Source: Sulfitobacter sp.
Lineage (GTDB): Bacteria; Pseudomonadota; Alphaproteobacteria; Rhodobacterales; Rhodobacteraceae
NCBI GenBank assembly: GCA_029252045.1
Contig: JAQXCD010000060.1
Coordinates: 1-43,386 of the forward strand
Direction of reading: 5' to 3'
Length of the DNA stretch: 43,386 nt
Position numbers and translations under genes: made by a program. The notes beneath the pieces were generated by a model. It saw nothing but the letters and a program-made list of their open reading frames with translations, was not told the DNA's origin and ran no database searches. This document shows, one piece after another, positions 35,938-43,386 of the stretch (positions within the stretch are counted from its first letter, which is position 1; every line of letters starts with the position of its first letter).

Positions 35938-37044
35938 ATGAGCACAGGTTTTTTCTGGGACGAACGGACTTTCTGGCACGCAGGCGGCAACTATGCCGCA
36001 ACGCTGCCGTTAGGTGGGTTGGTGCAGCCGCTGGCCGCTGGTGGCCTACCAGAGAGCCCTGAGACCAAGCGCCGCTTCAAGAACCTGATGGATGTCACTG
36101 GCCTGTCGACCAAGCTTGACATGCGGTCGGCCCCACAAGCCACGCGTGAGGAATTACTGCGTGTTCACCCTGCCTCCTATGTGGATGCCTTTAAAACAGT
36201 CTCTGACGCAGGCGGTGGCGAGCTGGGACACCACGCGCCTTTTGCGCAAGGCGGGTTTGAAATTGCAGCGCTGTCCGCAGGGTTGGCGACTGCTGCGGTG
36301 CGGGCCGTGGCAAGTGGTGCACTGGATAATGCCTATTCCCTCTCCCGCCCCCCCGGCCACCACTGCGAGCCGGACAAACCGATGGGGTTTTGCCTGTTTG
36401 CCAATATCGCCATCGCGGTTGAGGCCGCTGTCGCCGAAGGCCATATCAAACGCGCGGTGATCCTTGATTGGGATGTGCACCACGGTAACGGGTCCGAGGC
36501 GGTGTATTACGGGCGCGACGACGTGCTGACGATCTCGCTGCATCAGGAAGGGAACTATCCGCTGGACAGCGGCAAACTCGCCGATCGTGGAACTGGCGCG
36601 GGGGCGGGTTTCAACCTTAACCTGCCACTGCCCGCAGGTCTGGGCCACGACGGCTATCTGCATGCGTTAGACACTGTTGTGATCCCGCAAATCAAAGCAT
36701 TTGCACCTGATATCATCATCGTTGCCTGTGGCTATGACTGTGCCGCCCCCGACCCGTTAGGCTCCATGCTGGCGATGGCGCAGACCTTTGGCGACATGAC
36801 AGCGCGGATCAAGCAAACAGCATCAGAGGTGTGCGACGGCAAGCTGGTTGTCGTGCATGAGGGCGGATATTCCGAGGTCTACGTCCCGTTCTGCGGTCAT
36901 GCCGTCATGGAGGCGCTATCGGGTAGTGAAATCCGCGCACCGGACCCTATGTACAAGGCACTGTCTGGCCGCCAGCCTACCCCCCGTGTATTGGCGTTCC
37001 AGAAAGAGTTGATAGATGACATGGCCAAAGAGTTGGAACTTTAG
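35938..37044 (+). CDS. Histone deacetylase-like zinc hydrolase (class II type/acetylpolyamine amidohydrolase)
   Basis: 368 residues of the arginase-deacetylase fold. The active-site His pair is in RPPGHH (H141, H142) and zinc ligands D179 and H181 are in DWDVHHGNG. A later aspartate in ACGYDCAAPDPLG completes the site, and the transition-state tyrosine is in HEGGYSE. In bacteria this family deacetylates acetylpolyamines or small acetyl-amides. Start ATG 35938 has AGGAGG 6 nt upstream; the frame is open 33 bp further upstream but lacks such a site. It is followed after 3 bp by a nitroreductase, so the two are probably co-transcribed with the EI24 gene. Exact substrate not predictable. Confidence 0.93.
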   Translation: MSTGFFWDERTFWHAGGNYAATLPLGGLVQPLAAGGLPESPETKRRFKNLMDVTGLSTKLDMRSAPQATREELLRVHPASYVDAFKTVSDAGGGELGHHAPFAQGGFEIAALSAGLATAAVRAVASGALDNAYSLSRPPGHHCEPDKPMGFCLFANIAIAVEAAVAEGHIKRAVILDWDVHHGNGSEAVYYGRDDVLTISLHQEGNYPLDSGKLADRGTGAGAGFNLNLPLPAGLGHDGYLHALDTVVIPQIKAFAPDIIIVACGYDCAAPDPLGSMLAMAQTFGDMTARIKQTASEVCDGKLVVVHEGGYSEVYVPFCGHAVMEALSGSEIRAPDPMYKALSGRQPTPRVLAFQKELIDDMAKELEL

Positions 37045-37047
37045 ATT

Positions 37048-37620
37048 ATGCCGATACCAAACGCACAAGCACTTGAATTCCTGCTGACCCGCCGGTCACG
37101 CCCTGCCAAGACCCTGACCACGCCAGTACCCGACAGCGATATACTGATGCAACTGCTCACCGCTGCTGCGCGAACGCCTGATCATGGCAAGCTGGAGCCG
37201 TGGCGGTTTATCGTGATTGACCGCGCCGCGATGAAGCCGCTGGCCGATCTGGCACAGGCACGCGGAGAAGCGTTGGGGCTTGATGCCGAGCAGATCAACA
37301 AAGGACGTGGTCAGTTTGATCAGGGCCATCTGGCGGTTGCTGTAATCGAGGTGCAAAAGTCCTCCGAGAAAATTCCGGCGCTTGAGCAGACCTATTCCGC
37401 CGGGGCTGTCTGTCTGGCGCTGTTGAATGCGGCATTGGCGGCAGGCTGGGGTGCGAACTGGCTCAGCGGATGGGTGAGTCATGACCGCGTGTTTATGGAG
37501 CAAGGGTTCAAACTGGAAAGCCACGAGCGTATCGCAGGCATCATACACATCGGCACAGAGACAAGCATACCGCCCGATAGGCCCCGCCCTGATTTAGAGA
37601 TGATAACAACATGGCTTTAG
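37048..37620 (+). CDS. Nitroreductase family protein (YdjA-like FMN oxidoreductase)
   Basis: 190 residues, the short single-domain form of E. coli YdjA. The N-terminal LLTRRSRPAKTL is the FMN phosphate/ribityl site, AARTPDHGKLEPWRFIVI is the second FMN motif with Pro-Asp-His-Gly, and SAGAVCLALLNAALAAGWGANWLSG is the dimer/flavin segment. It reduces nitro compounds or quinones with NAD(P)H in other organisms; the natural substrate here is unknown. It begins 3 bp after the deacetylase-like gene and overlaps the EI24 gene by 10 bp. Confidence 0.9.
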   Translation: MPIPNAQALEFLLTRRSRPAKTLTTPVPDSDILMQLLTAAARTPDHGKLEPWRFIVIDRAAMKPLADLAQARGEALGLDAEQINKGRGQFDQGHLAVAVIEVQKSSEKIPALEQTYSAGAVCLALLNAALAAGWGANWLSGWVSHDRVFMEQGFKLESHERIAGIIHIGTETSIPPDRPRPDLEMITTWL

Positions 37621-38348
37621 GGACTGTTTTCAAGGCATTTGGTCTTGCTTTGGGACAAACCGGAGACCCCCGTTTCAGACGGGTGTTGATGATCGGTATC
37701 GGTCTGACATTGGCCCTGCTCGTAGGGGCAGCAGCGGGTTTTGTCTGGCTGATCGACTGGCTGACGGGTGATAGCAACTGGCTGCCGATCTTGGGAGAAG
37801 TCCAATGGCTGGACGATCTGTTCAGCTGGGGCGCCGCGTTTCTCTTGCTGTTCCTATCTGTATTCCTGATGGTGCCGGTCGCCTCTGCCATCACCTCGAT
37901 GTTTCTGGATGATGTGGCGGACGCGGTGGAGGCGGTGCACTATCCGCATCTCACCCAAAAGCCGCGTACACCTTTTGCCGAGGCCATGCGCGACACGGTA
38001 AACTTTTTGGGGGTTATTGTCGGCGCCAATACACTGGCGCTGGTACTGTATGTCATCTTTGCACCGGTCGCCATTTTCATCTTCTGGGCCGTGAACGGGT
38101 TTCTGTTGGGGCGGGAATATTACACCCTCGCCGCAATGCGCCGTGTGGGCCGTGTGCGTGCCAAAGAACTGCGGCGCAAGCACTTCGCAACTATCTGGGC
38201 AGCGGGCATTCTAACGGCCATGCCACTGTCTGTCCCGCTGCTGAACCTTGTTATCCCAATATTGGGGGCTGCGACGTTTACTCACCTGTTCCAGTTGTTG
38301 CCGCAGGGGCGCCCCGCCCCACCCAGTCCTCCAGATTATCAACGCTGA
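37611..38348 (+). CDS. EI24/CysZ-like integral membrane protein
   Basis: 245 residues with about five to six transmembrane helices: MIGIGLTLALLVGAAAGFVWLI, AAFLLLFLSVFLMVPVASAITSMFLDDVADAVE, FLGVIVGANTLALVLYVIFAPVAIFIFWAVNG. The FLLGREYYTLAAMRR stretch is the conserved motif of the EI24/CysZ (DUF540) family. CysZ imports sulfate in E. coli, but no cysteine genes are near, so the sulfate role is not claimed. It overlaps the nitroreductase by 10 bp. Its last 71 bp overlap the convergent DUF1467 gene, both frames being well-formed. Confidence 0.85.
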   Translation: MALGTVFKAFGLALGQTGDPRFRRVLMIGIGLTLALLVGAAAGFVWLIDWLTGDSNWLPILGEVQWLDDLFSWGAAFLLLFLSVFLMVPVASAITSMFLDDVADAVEAVHYPHLTQKPRTPFAEAMRDTVNFLGVIVGANTLALVLYVIFAPVAIFIFWAVNGFLLGREYYTLAAMRRVGRVRAKELRRKHFATIWAAGILTAMPLSVPLLNLVIPILGAATFTHLFQLLPQGRPAPPSPPDYQR

Positions 38349-38574
38349 TCACACCCGACAGGATGATCGCCACAAAGGCGCCCCAGATCAGAAATGACAG
38401 CCCCGTGCACCACAACGCCTTTTTCTTGAGGTGATGATGCTCTGGCGCACCTGCGTGGGTGCCTGGAACGATGTTATTCAGATCGCCCTGTGTCTGCACA
38501 CGGATCGGCAGAATAATCAGAAACAGCATGAACCAGACGATTGCGTAAAGAACGATCGCAGAGACCGGCCCCAT
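38278..38574 (-). CDS. DUF1467 family membrane protein
   Basis: 98 residues with two transmembrane helices (AIVLYAIVWFMLFLIILPI and GLSFLIWGAFVAIILSGVI). The histidine-rich loop APEHHHLKKKALW between them is the hallmark of the alphaproteobacterial DUF1467 family. Function is unknown. The ATG at 38572-38574 shares a base with the stop of mce (TGATG-type junction), so it is translationally coupled to methylmalonyl-CoA epimerase. The C-terminal 23 codons overlap the 3' end of the opposite-strand EI24 gene. Confidence 0.9.
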   Translation of the reverse strand: MGPVSAIVLYAIVWFMLFLIILPIRVQTQGDLNNIVPGTHAGAPEHHHLKKKALWCTGLSFLIWGAFVAIILSGVISVDNLEDWVGRGAPAATTGTGE

Positions 38575-38978
38575 CAGACCTGCTCCAGCTCAACCAGAGC
38601 GCCATTGAAATCCTTGGGGTGCAAAAAGATCACCGGTTTACCGTGAGCGCCGATTTTCGGCTCACCTGTACCCAGAACACGCGCGCCTGTGGATTTCAGA
38701 TGGTCTCGTGCCGCGATGATGTCGTCGACCTCATAGCAAATGTGGTGGATGCCGCCTGAGGGGTTTTTATCCAAAAATCCTTGGATTGGGGAGTTTTCAC
38801 CCAAAGGGTACAAGAGTTCGATCTTGGTGTTCGGCAGCTCGATGAAGATGACGGTTACGCCATGGTCTGGCTCGTCTTGCGGTGCACCGACATTGGCCCC
38901 CAGTGCATTGCGGTACTGATCTGCAGCTGCCTCAAGATCAGGCACAGCAATGGCGACATGGTTTAGACGTCCGATCAT
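38574..38978 (-). CDS. mce: Methylmalonyl-CoA epimerase
   Basis: 134 residues of the vicinal-oxygen-chelate (glyoxalase) fold. It interconverts (S)- and (R)-methylmalonyl-CoA in propionate metabolism. Metal ligands are seen in RLNHVAIAVPDLE, GIHHICYEV and the terminal GALVELEQV; KIELLYPLGENSPI and HPKDFNG are typical of the family. ATG 38978 opens the pair mce-DUF1467. The 131-bp gap to the divergent response-regulator gene carries a CtrA-like site. Confidence 0.95.
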   Translation of the reverse strand: MIGRLNHVAIAVPDLEAAADQYRNALGANVGAPQDEPDHGVTVIFIELPNTKIELLYPLGENSPIQGFLDKNPSGGIHHICYEVDDIIAARDHLKSTGARVLGTGEPKIGAHGKPVIFLHPKDFNGALVELEQV

Positions 38979-39046
38979 GGTTTTTCCTCACAGCATGAAA
39001 TTTGACCGTTTATGCGATGCAATTCACATAGGCGCAATGCGACGCG

Positions 39047-39061
39047 TTAACCTACCGTTAG
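39047..39061. promoter_or_regulatory. CtrA-like site between mce and the response regulator
   Basis: TTAA (39047-39050), seven bases, then TTAG (39058-39061): one base off the full CtrA consensus TTAA-N7-TTAA. It is also an ACCTA-N4-TAGGT dyad. It lies about 50 bp before the start of the response-regulator gene. Suggestive only. Confidence 0.3.
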
Positions 39062-39109
39062 GTATGGCTGCGCCAAAGTGGGGCAACTGTTATGGAATCG
39101 GAGTGCACC

Positions 39110-39829
39110 ATGGATACCAATGATCCGTTTGCGGCCAATTTTCCGGCCCCAACTGCTGAACGTCCTCTGCTGGGGCTGACTGTGCTGGTCGTCGAGGATA
39201 GCCGCTACGCATGCGAAGCGATGCGCCTGCTATGCCTGCGATCAGGTGCACGGATCAGGCGGGCAGATTGCATCCGCTCCGCGCGCCGTCACCTGCAAGT
39301 GTACCGCCCCTCTGTCGTGGTCGTGGACATGGGTTTGCCGGACGGAAATGGAGCTGATTTAATCGCTGAACTAGCGCAAGCCGAGACAGAGAAAAGCGTT
39401 GTTCTGGCCACATCCGGCGATGAAACACTGGAAGCAGAAGCGATGGCGGCAGGGGCACAGGGCTTTCTGGGAAAACCCATCACCTCATTGGCCGTATTTC
39501 AGCAGATGGTGCTTGCGGCCCTTCCATCTGATAGGCGCCCGCCGGGCCTGCGCGCGATTGTGGATGAGCTGATTTCACCGGACGAACTGGCCTATCATGA
39601 CGATATTAACTACGCCGCCGAGATTTTGGACAACCTGCCTAACGGCAAGGCATTGGACTACATTGCCCAATTTTTGCAGGGTGTTGCACGTTCTGTCGAA
39701 GACAAGCGGATGGAACAGGCGGCTATCGCACTTGCAGGTCGACGCGCCACTGGACAGCCAGCCACTTCCGAAACGGCGCAGATTGCCGGCCTTATTCAGC
39801 AGCGGCTTGCCAAAAAGATAGCGATTTAG
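39110..39829 (+). CDS. Response regulator with N-terminal receiver domain and uncharacterised C-terminal domain
   Basis: 239 residues. The receiver domain (about 23-140) has the acidic pair E29-D30, the phospho-acceptor D73 in VVVVDMGLPDGNG, the Thr/Ser switch in LATSGDE, and K122 in GFLGKPI. The rest (about 145-239) has no DNA-binding helix-turn-helix or enzyme domain that I recognise; it is helical and carries DELISPDELAYHDDINYAAEILDN. It may therefore be a single-domain-like signalling regulator acting by protein contact. No histidine kinase is adjacent. ATG 39110 is preferred over 39092 because GGAG lies 7 nt upstream. Its end overlaps the convergent GNAT gene by 4 bp. Confidence 0.88.
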   Translation: MDTNDPFAANFPAPTAERPLLGLTVLVVEDSRYACEAMRLLCLRSGARIRRADCIRSARRHLQVYRPSVVVVDMGLPDGNGADLIAELAQAETEKSVVLATSGDETLEAEAMAAGAQGFLGKPITSLAVFQQMVLAALPSDRRPPGLRAIVDELISPDELAYHDDINYAAEILDNLPNGKALDYIAQFLQGVARSVEDKRMEQAAIALAGRRATGQPATSETAQIAGLIQQRLAKKIAI

Positions 39830-40563
39830 CGGTTTCGCAGAAGCGACTGATCCTCGGACACGCGGACAAGGCAGGTCATGTCTCCCAACCGTTCACGCTG
39901 TTGTCCTGACGCGTCAAAATTTGCCGGAGAAAACCATGCGGCATAGGCTTCTTTCAAAGCAGGCCAGTCGCTGTCAATTGCTGCAAACCATGCAGTGTCA
40001 CGATTGCGGCCTTTCACAACGGCCGCCTGCCTGAAGACGCCTTCATAGCTGAACCCCAGTCGCTGCGCCGCACGCCGCGACCCATGATTCAGCGCGTTAC
40101 ATTTCCATTCATACCGCCGGTAACCGGCGTCAAATGCCCACGCCATCATAAGGTACATTGCCTCAGTAGCAGCAGGGGTCTGCTGAAGCGCTGGACTGAA
40201 GTTGATGTGCCCCACCTCAATCGATCCCGCCTCTGGCGAAATACGCAAGTAACTTGCCACACCTTCCCAATTGCCGGTTTGCAGGTTTTTGATCGCGTAA
40301 AAGCGCGGATCGGTTTGCGCTGCGTGTTCACGGACCCAACGATAGTACTGCGCCGCTGATGAAAATGGGCCATAGGGCATGTAATCCCAAACCGCATCAT
40401 GACCCGCAAAAGCGCGGTAAAGCAGTGCAGCATGTGTATCTGCATCGAGTCGCTCCAAGCGGGCATATTTCCCTTCCATACTACCGCATTCAGGAGGAGC
40501 CGGCGATTGCCAGTCAGGTAGGGCGGCACCTAAAGTTGCTTCAAAGTCTGTGTTACTGTTCAT
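39826..40563 (-). CDS. GNAT family N-acetyltransferase (RimJ/RimL-like)
   Basis: 245 residues from ATG 40563. A GNAT domain of the RimL type: a core beginning GKYARLERLDADTHAALLYRAF, then DPRFYAIKNLQTGNWEGVASYLRI, EVGHINFSPALQQTPAATEAMYLMMAWAF, and the acetyl-CoA loop region NHGSRRAAQRLGFSYEGVFRQAAVVKGRNRDTAWF. Such proteins acetylate amino groups of proteins, antibiotics or small amines; substrate unknown. The frame is open up to 40716, with another ATG at 40638, and neither ATG has a clear ribosome-binding site, so the start is uncertain. It lies downstream of the aspS terminator and so has its own promoter. Confidence 0.82.
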   Translation of the reverse strand: MNSNTDFEATLGAALPDWQSPAPPECGSMEGKYARLERLDADTHAALLYRAFAGHDAVWDYMPYGPFSSAAQYYRWVREHAAQTDPRFYAIKNLQTGNWEGVASYLRISPEAGSIEVGHINFSPALQQTPAATEAMYLMMAWAFDAGYRRYEWKCNALNHGSRRAAQRLGFSYEGVFRQAAVVKGRNRDTAWFAAIDSDWPALKEAYAAWFSPANFDASGQQRERLGDMTCLVRVSEDQSLLRNR

Positions 40564-40708
40564 ACTGAAGTGATAGTTTGCATCGTGTCCCTCGCCAAGC
40601 ACTGAATGCCGCGCCTCAATCCACCGGTCAGTATTCATAGAAAGCAGGTATTTTTCGTTGATCTCACTTGAACCTGATTTGCGCCCTGGTCGTAGTGCAA
40701 AAGCGGAA

Positions 40709-40732
40709 AGCGCCACAGTTTCCTGCGGCGCT
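40709..40732 (-). terminator. Rho-independent terminator of aspS
   Basis: Read on the minus strand, AGCGCCGCAG and CTGTGGCGCT form a 10-bp stem (one G-U pair) closed by a GAAA tetraloop, starting 7 nt after the aspS stop and followed by TTTCCGCTTTT. Stem, loop and T-rich tail fit an intrinsic terminator. Confidence 0.8.
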
Positions 40733-40739
40733 ACTCGTT

Positions 40740-42518
40740 TTAGTCTTGTGGGATAACCCGCAACCCAAGTTCCATCAGCTGGTCAGGCATCGGATCATTT
40801 GGTGCGTTCATCATCAGGTCTTCCGCACGTTGGTTCATCGGGAAGAGGATCACTTCGCGAATGTTGCTTTCCTCCGCCAGCAGCATCACAATCCTGTCGA
40901 TACCTGCCGCGCAGCCACCGTGGGGGGGCGCGCCGTATTGGAAGGCATTCACCATACCGCCAAAGCGCTTACGCACTTCGTCTTCTCCGTAGCCTGCAAT
41001 CTCGAACGCCTTGAACATGATCTCAGGGCGGTGGTTCCGGATCGCGCCGGACACCAGCTCATACCCGTTACAAGCCAGATCATACTGAAAGCCCAAGACT
41101 TCAAGCGGATCGCCGTTAAGAGCATCCATTCCACCTTGGGGCATCGAAAATGGATTATGTTCAAAGTCAATTTTGCCAGTGGTATCGTCTTTCTCATAAA
41201 TCGGGAAATCCACGATCCAGGCAAAGGCGAAGCGGTTCTTGTCAGTTAGTCCCAGCTCCTCGCCGATAACGTTCCGCGCACGGCCGGCAACAGCTTCAAA
41301 TGCCTTGGGCTTACCACCAAGGAAAAACGCAGCGTCTCCAACACCAAGGTCAAGTTGCTGGCGAATGGCCTCAGTCCGCTCTGGTCCAATGTTTTTTGCC
41401 AACGGACCTGCGGCTTCCATGCCCTCGCCTTGATCGCGCCAGAAGATGTAGCCCATTCCGGGCAATCCTTCTTTCTGGGCAAAGGCGTTCATGCGGTCAC
41501 AGAACTTGCGGCTGCCGCCTGTAGGTGCGGGGATTGCCCGAATTTGTGTGCCTTCTTGCTCCAGCAACTTGGCAAAAATTGCAAAGCCGGAGCCCGCAAA
41601 GTGCTCCGATACGACTTGCATTTTGATTGGGTTACGGAGATCGGGCTTGTCCGAGCCGTACCAGAGTGCGGCATCCTTATAGGATATCTGCGCCCATTCC
41701 TGATCTACAGTTTTTCCGCCACCGAATTCTTCAAAAATACCGGTTAATACAGGCTGGATCGTATCGAATACATCCTGCTGCTCGACAAATGACATCTCAA
41801 GGTCGAGTTGGTAGAAATCTGTCGGCGAGCGGTCTGCACGGGGATCCTCGTCGCGGAAGCAGGGCGCAATCTGGAAATATTTGTCAAAACCCGAAACCAT
41901 CAACAATTGCTTAAACTGCTGAGGTGCTTGGGGCAGCGCATAGAACTTGCCAGGGTGGAGCCGTGACGGCACGAGAAAATCCCGCGCCCCTTCAGGAGAG
42001 GATGCTGTGATGATCGGGGTCTGAAACTCTTTGAACTTCTGGTCCCACATCCGCTTGCGGATAGAGCTGACAACATCAGAGCGCAGGATCATGTTGCGCT
42101 GCATTTTCTCACGGCGCAAATCAAGGTAACGGTATCTGAGGCGTGTCTCTTCCGGATATTCCTGACCGCCAAATACCTGCAAAGGTAGATCACCATTCAC
42201 ACGCCCCAGAACTTCGACGTCCCGAATAAAGACTTCGACTTCGCCCGTGGGTATCTTGGCATTTACCAACTCTGGTGCGCGCGCTTTCACTTCACCGTCA
42301 ATTCGAATGCACCACTCTGCGCGGACATTCTCAAGCTCTGAAAAAGCGGTTGAATCCGGATCACAGATAAGTTGCGTCGTTCCGTAGTGGTCACGCAGAT
42401 CGATGAACAATAGGCCACCGTGGTCGCGCACGCGGTGCACCCAACCGGAAAGGCGAACGTTATCGCCCACGTTTTTTGCATTCAAATCGGCACAGGTCTT
42501 GCTTCTATAGGCGTGCAT
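40740..42518 (-). CDS. aspS: Aspartyl-tRNA synthetase
   Basis: 592 residues, the bacterial type with a GAD insertion. The N-terminal OB fold binds the anticodon ([27 protein letters not shown]). Class II motif 1 ([20 protein letters not shown]), motif 2 ([19 protein letters not shown]) and motif 3 ([18 protein letters not shown]) are all present, with the GAD domain in between. The start ATG 42518 opens the family N-terminus ([13 protein letters not shown]) and has GAGAG upstream. The frame is open to 42680, but that stretch is not conserved. Many alphaproteobacterial enzymes are non-discriminating for tRNA-Asn; this cannot be told here. It is followed by an intrinsic terminator. Confidence 0.97.
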   Translation of the reverse strand: MHAYRSKTCADLNAKNVGDNVRLSGWVHRVRDHGGLLFIDLRDHYGTTQLICDPDSTAFSELENVRAEWCIRIDGEVKARAPELVNAKIPTGEVEVFIRDVEVLGRVNGDLPLQVFGGQEYPEETRLRYRYLDLRREKMQRNMILRSDVVSSIRKRMWDQKFKEFQTPIITASSPEGARDFLVPSRLHPGKFYALPQAPQQFKQLLMVSGFDKYFQIAPCFRDEDPRADRSPTDFYQLDLEMSFVEQQDVFDTIQPVLTGIFEEFGGGKTVDQEWAQISYKDAALWYGSDKPDLRNPIKMQVVSEHFAGSGFAIFAKLLEQEGTQIRAIPAPTGGSRKFCDRMNAFAQKEGLPGMGYIFWRDQGEGMEAAGPLAKNIGPERTEAIRQQLDLGVGDAAFFLGGKPKAFEAVAGRARNVIGEELGLTDKNRFAFAWIVDFPIYEKDDTTGKIDFEHNPFSMPQGGMDALNGDPLEVLGFQYDLACNGYELVSGAIRNHRPEIMFKAFEIAGYGEDEVRKRFGGMVNAFQYGAPPHGGCAAGIDRIVMLLAEESNIREVILFPMNQRAEDLMMNAPNDPMPDQLMELGLRVIPQD

Positions 42519-42730
42519 GTCGGTCTCTCTTTTGTCGGTTATCGCAAGGTAGGTCAGGCTACAAACAAGCAAATATGTTGAGGCAGCTACATCGTGCGGA
42601 GGGCCCGAAGTCAAGGGCAGCGCCGGAAAATTGGACTGCGTTCTTACAGGTAGGGACCATTTGGCTGTTTGGGAATGCAATGGCCGATGCTCGGTAGTAT
42701 CATTTGGGCGGATGGAACAATTCGATTGTC

Positions 42731-42744
42731 TTGACTTAGATCAA
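42731..42744 (+). promoter_or_regulatory. FNR/FnrL-type box
   Basis: TTGACTTAGATCAA matches the FNR-family consensus TTGAT-N4-ATCAA in nine of ten specified bases. It lies 106 bp before the ATG of the lipoprotein cytochrome c and about 213 bp upstream of aspS, in the divergent gap 42519-42849. This suggests oxygen-dependent control of the cytochrome. No clear -10 was found at the ideal spacing. Confidence 0.6.
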
Positions 42745-42849
42745 GTCTTTCGTAGCTCCTTACGTGGGATGGTAGCTTTACTCGCACGGATCATTGCGAA
42801 AGGTGTTAGGGTGCTAAATGTTCACAAATTTGGAGTGGTTTTTTTGGAA

Positions 42850-43269
42850 ATGAACATTCGCTCAGGCATATTCCTTGCAATAGCTGGATCGGCGCTATCG
42901 GCTTGCTCCATTAGCGGGCTTAGCTCCGGTGATGGTGTCACCAGAGGGAGGGCCGTGTATGAAAAAGAATGTGCTAGTTGCCATGGCAGCGACGGTCAGG
43001 GGGCCGGCGCAGAGTCTCTCGGTTTAGGTGTTTTGCCGCCTGCCCTTAGTCAGTTGAGTGTACGGAACGATGGGAGTTTCCCTCATGAGTTTGTCCGGCG
43101 GTTTATTATGGGGCAACTCGAAAGCGATGTGGTCGACAAAACGATGCCAGATTTTTCAAAGATCGGCCTCCGCCATGTCTATCCCTCAGCTGGAGCTGAT
43201 GGAGAAATTCTGGAGGGGGCGTTCACTGATTTGCTGAGTTACCTTGAGAGCATTCAGGATCCCGCATAG
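42850..43269 (+). CDS. Class I c-type cytochrome, predicted lipoprotein
   Basis: 139 residues from ATG 42850. The signal peptide has a lipobox (GSALSAC19), so the protein should be lipid-anchored on the periplasmic side. The single heme site is C41-AS-C44-H45 (ECASCHGSDGQG). Met99 in KTMPDF is a likely sixth ligand. Spacing and size fit a small cytochrome c of the c-type monoheme class; no oxidase domain is fused. The start follows TTTGGAAATG without a normal ribosome-binding site; TTG 42844, nine bases from GGAG, is an alternative. An FNR-type box is upstream and an intrinsic terminator follows, so it is a single-gene unit. Electron partners are unknown. Confidence 0.85.
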   Translation: MNIRSGIFLAIAGSALSACSISGLSSGDGVTRGRAVYEKECASCHGSDGQGAGAESLGLGVLPPALSQLSVRNDGSFPHEFVRRFIMGQLESDVVDKTMPDFSKIGLRHVYPSAGADGEILEGAFTDLLSYLESIQDPA

Positions 43270-43313
43270 CAGTTTTCTTTGTAAAATTGTTTAAGATTTT
43301 GTTTTATTAAACG

Positions 43314-43349
43314 ACAAACGCCGCGTGCTTTTCAGCGCGCGGCGTTTGT
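43314..43349 (+). terminator. Strong hairpin terminator after the cytochrome c gene
   Basis: A 15-bp stem (43314-43328 with 43335-43349; outer half ACAAACGCCGCG/CGCGGCGTTTGT, one inner G-U pair) with the 6-nt loop TTTTCA. The region before it is A/T-rich and the tail after it is only mildly T-rich (GTTGTAT), so it may act in either direction. Confidence 0.75.
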
Positions 43350-43376
43350 GTTGTATCATCGATTAGAGAGATACAC

Positions 43377-43386
43377 ATGAGGAACT
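43377..43386 (+). CDS. Possible start of a gene running off the window
   Basis: An ATG at 43377 is preceded by AGAGAG 7 nt upstream and follows the terminator at 43314-43349. Only three codons and one base are visible, so identity cannot be judged. Confidence 0.3.

Noticed and set aside
42631..42849. N-terminal extension of the cytochrome c gene
   Set aside because: The extension has no domain, crosses the FNR-type box, and the lipoprotein signal peptide starts at 42850.

Overview
This window looks like a chromosomal segment of a marine alphaproteobacterium of the Rhodobacteraceae (Roseobacter group). The evidence is the moderately high G+C codon use, the RpoH2-type sigma-32, the mreBCD-pbp2-rodA order directly after leuA, the mce-DUF1467 pair, the rsmI-yraN-gshB block divergent from an LpoA-like gene, and the glnD-(MFS)-murJ-rhomboid-trpS order. 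The genus is not established. Almost all of the window is core or housekeeping sequence. No prophage, CRISPR array, IS element, rRNA or tRNA was recognised.

Layout. 0.2-1.3 kb: a SEC-C/zinc-finger accessory gene broken by an in-frame amber codon, followed by about 340 bp without a gene. 1.6-3.8 kb: a translationally coupled SDR and an FeS-type (6-4) photolyase (minus). 3.9-5.7 kb: leuA preceded by a leucine-rich, apparently leaderless leader peptide and competing hairpins. 5.8-12.4 kb: a secreted unknown, then the rod-shape operon mreB-mreC-mreD-mrdA-rodA. 12.5-15.4 kb: a 2-hydroxyacid reductase converging on an M3 oligopeptidase. 15.5-18.2 kb: coaBC-dut-membrane-anchored ThiF/MoeB-like E1 (minus). 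18.2-19.9 kb: rpoH2 coupled to a ChaN-family protein (minus). 20.0-23.5 kb: cobU-cobC, a GST, and comM behind an inverted pair of CtrA half-sites. 23.4-26.6 kb: rsmI, yraN, gshB and an alpha/beta hydrolase (minus). 26.7-35.3 kb: lpoA-like, glnD, an MFS transporter gene split by a nonsense codon, murJ, a rhomboid-fold protein without catalytic residues (minus) and trpS. 35.4-35.9 kb: an A+T-richer HEPN-like singleton behind a perfect 10-bp inverted repeat. 35.9-39.0 kb: an HDAC-like deacetylase, a nitroreductase, an EI24 membrane protein, then mce-DUF1467 (minus). 39.1-43.4 kb: a response regulator, a GNAT, aspS, an FNR-box-preceded lipoprotein cytochrome c, a terminator and the first codons of another gene.

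Themes. Cell-wall elongation is well represented: MreBCD, PBP2, RodA, MurJ and the LpoA-like protein. Stress and redox functions also recur: photolyase, RpoH2, glutathione synthetase, a GST and a possibly FNR-controlled cytochrome. The observations most worth following are the leu leader with its start codon at the predicted transcription start, two genes each interrupted by one in-frame stop, the residue-less rhomboid, the membrane-tethered E1 enzyme, the HEPN singleton, and the CtrA and FNR sites. Coordinates of regulatory sites were read by eye. No folding, motif scoring or database search was run.
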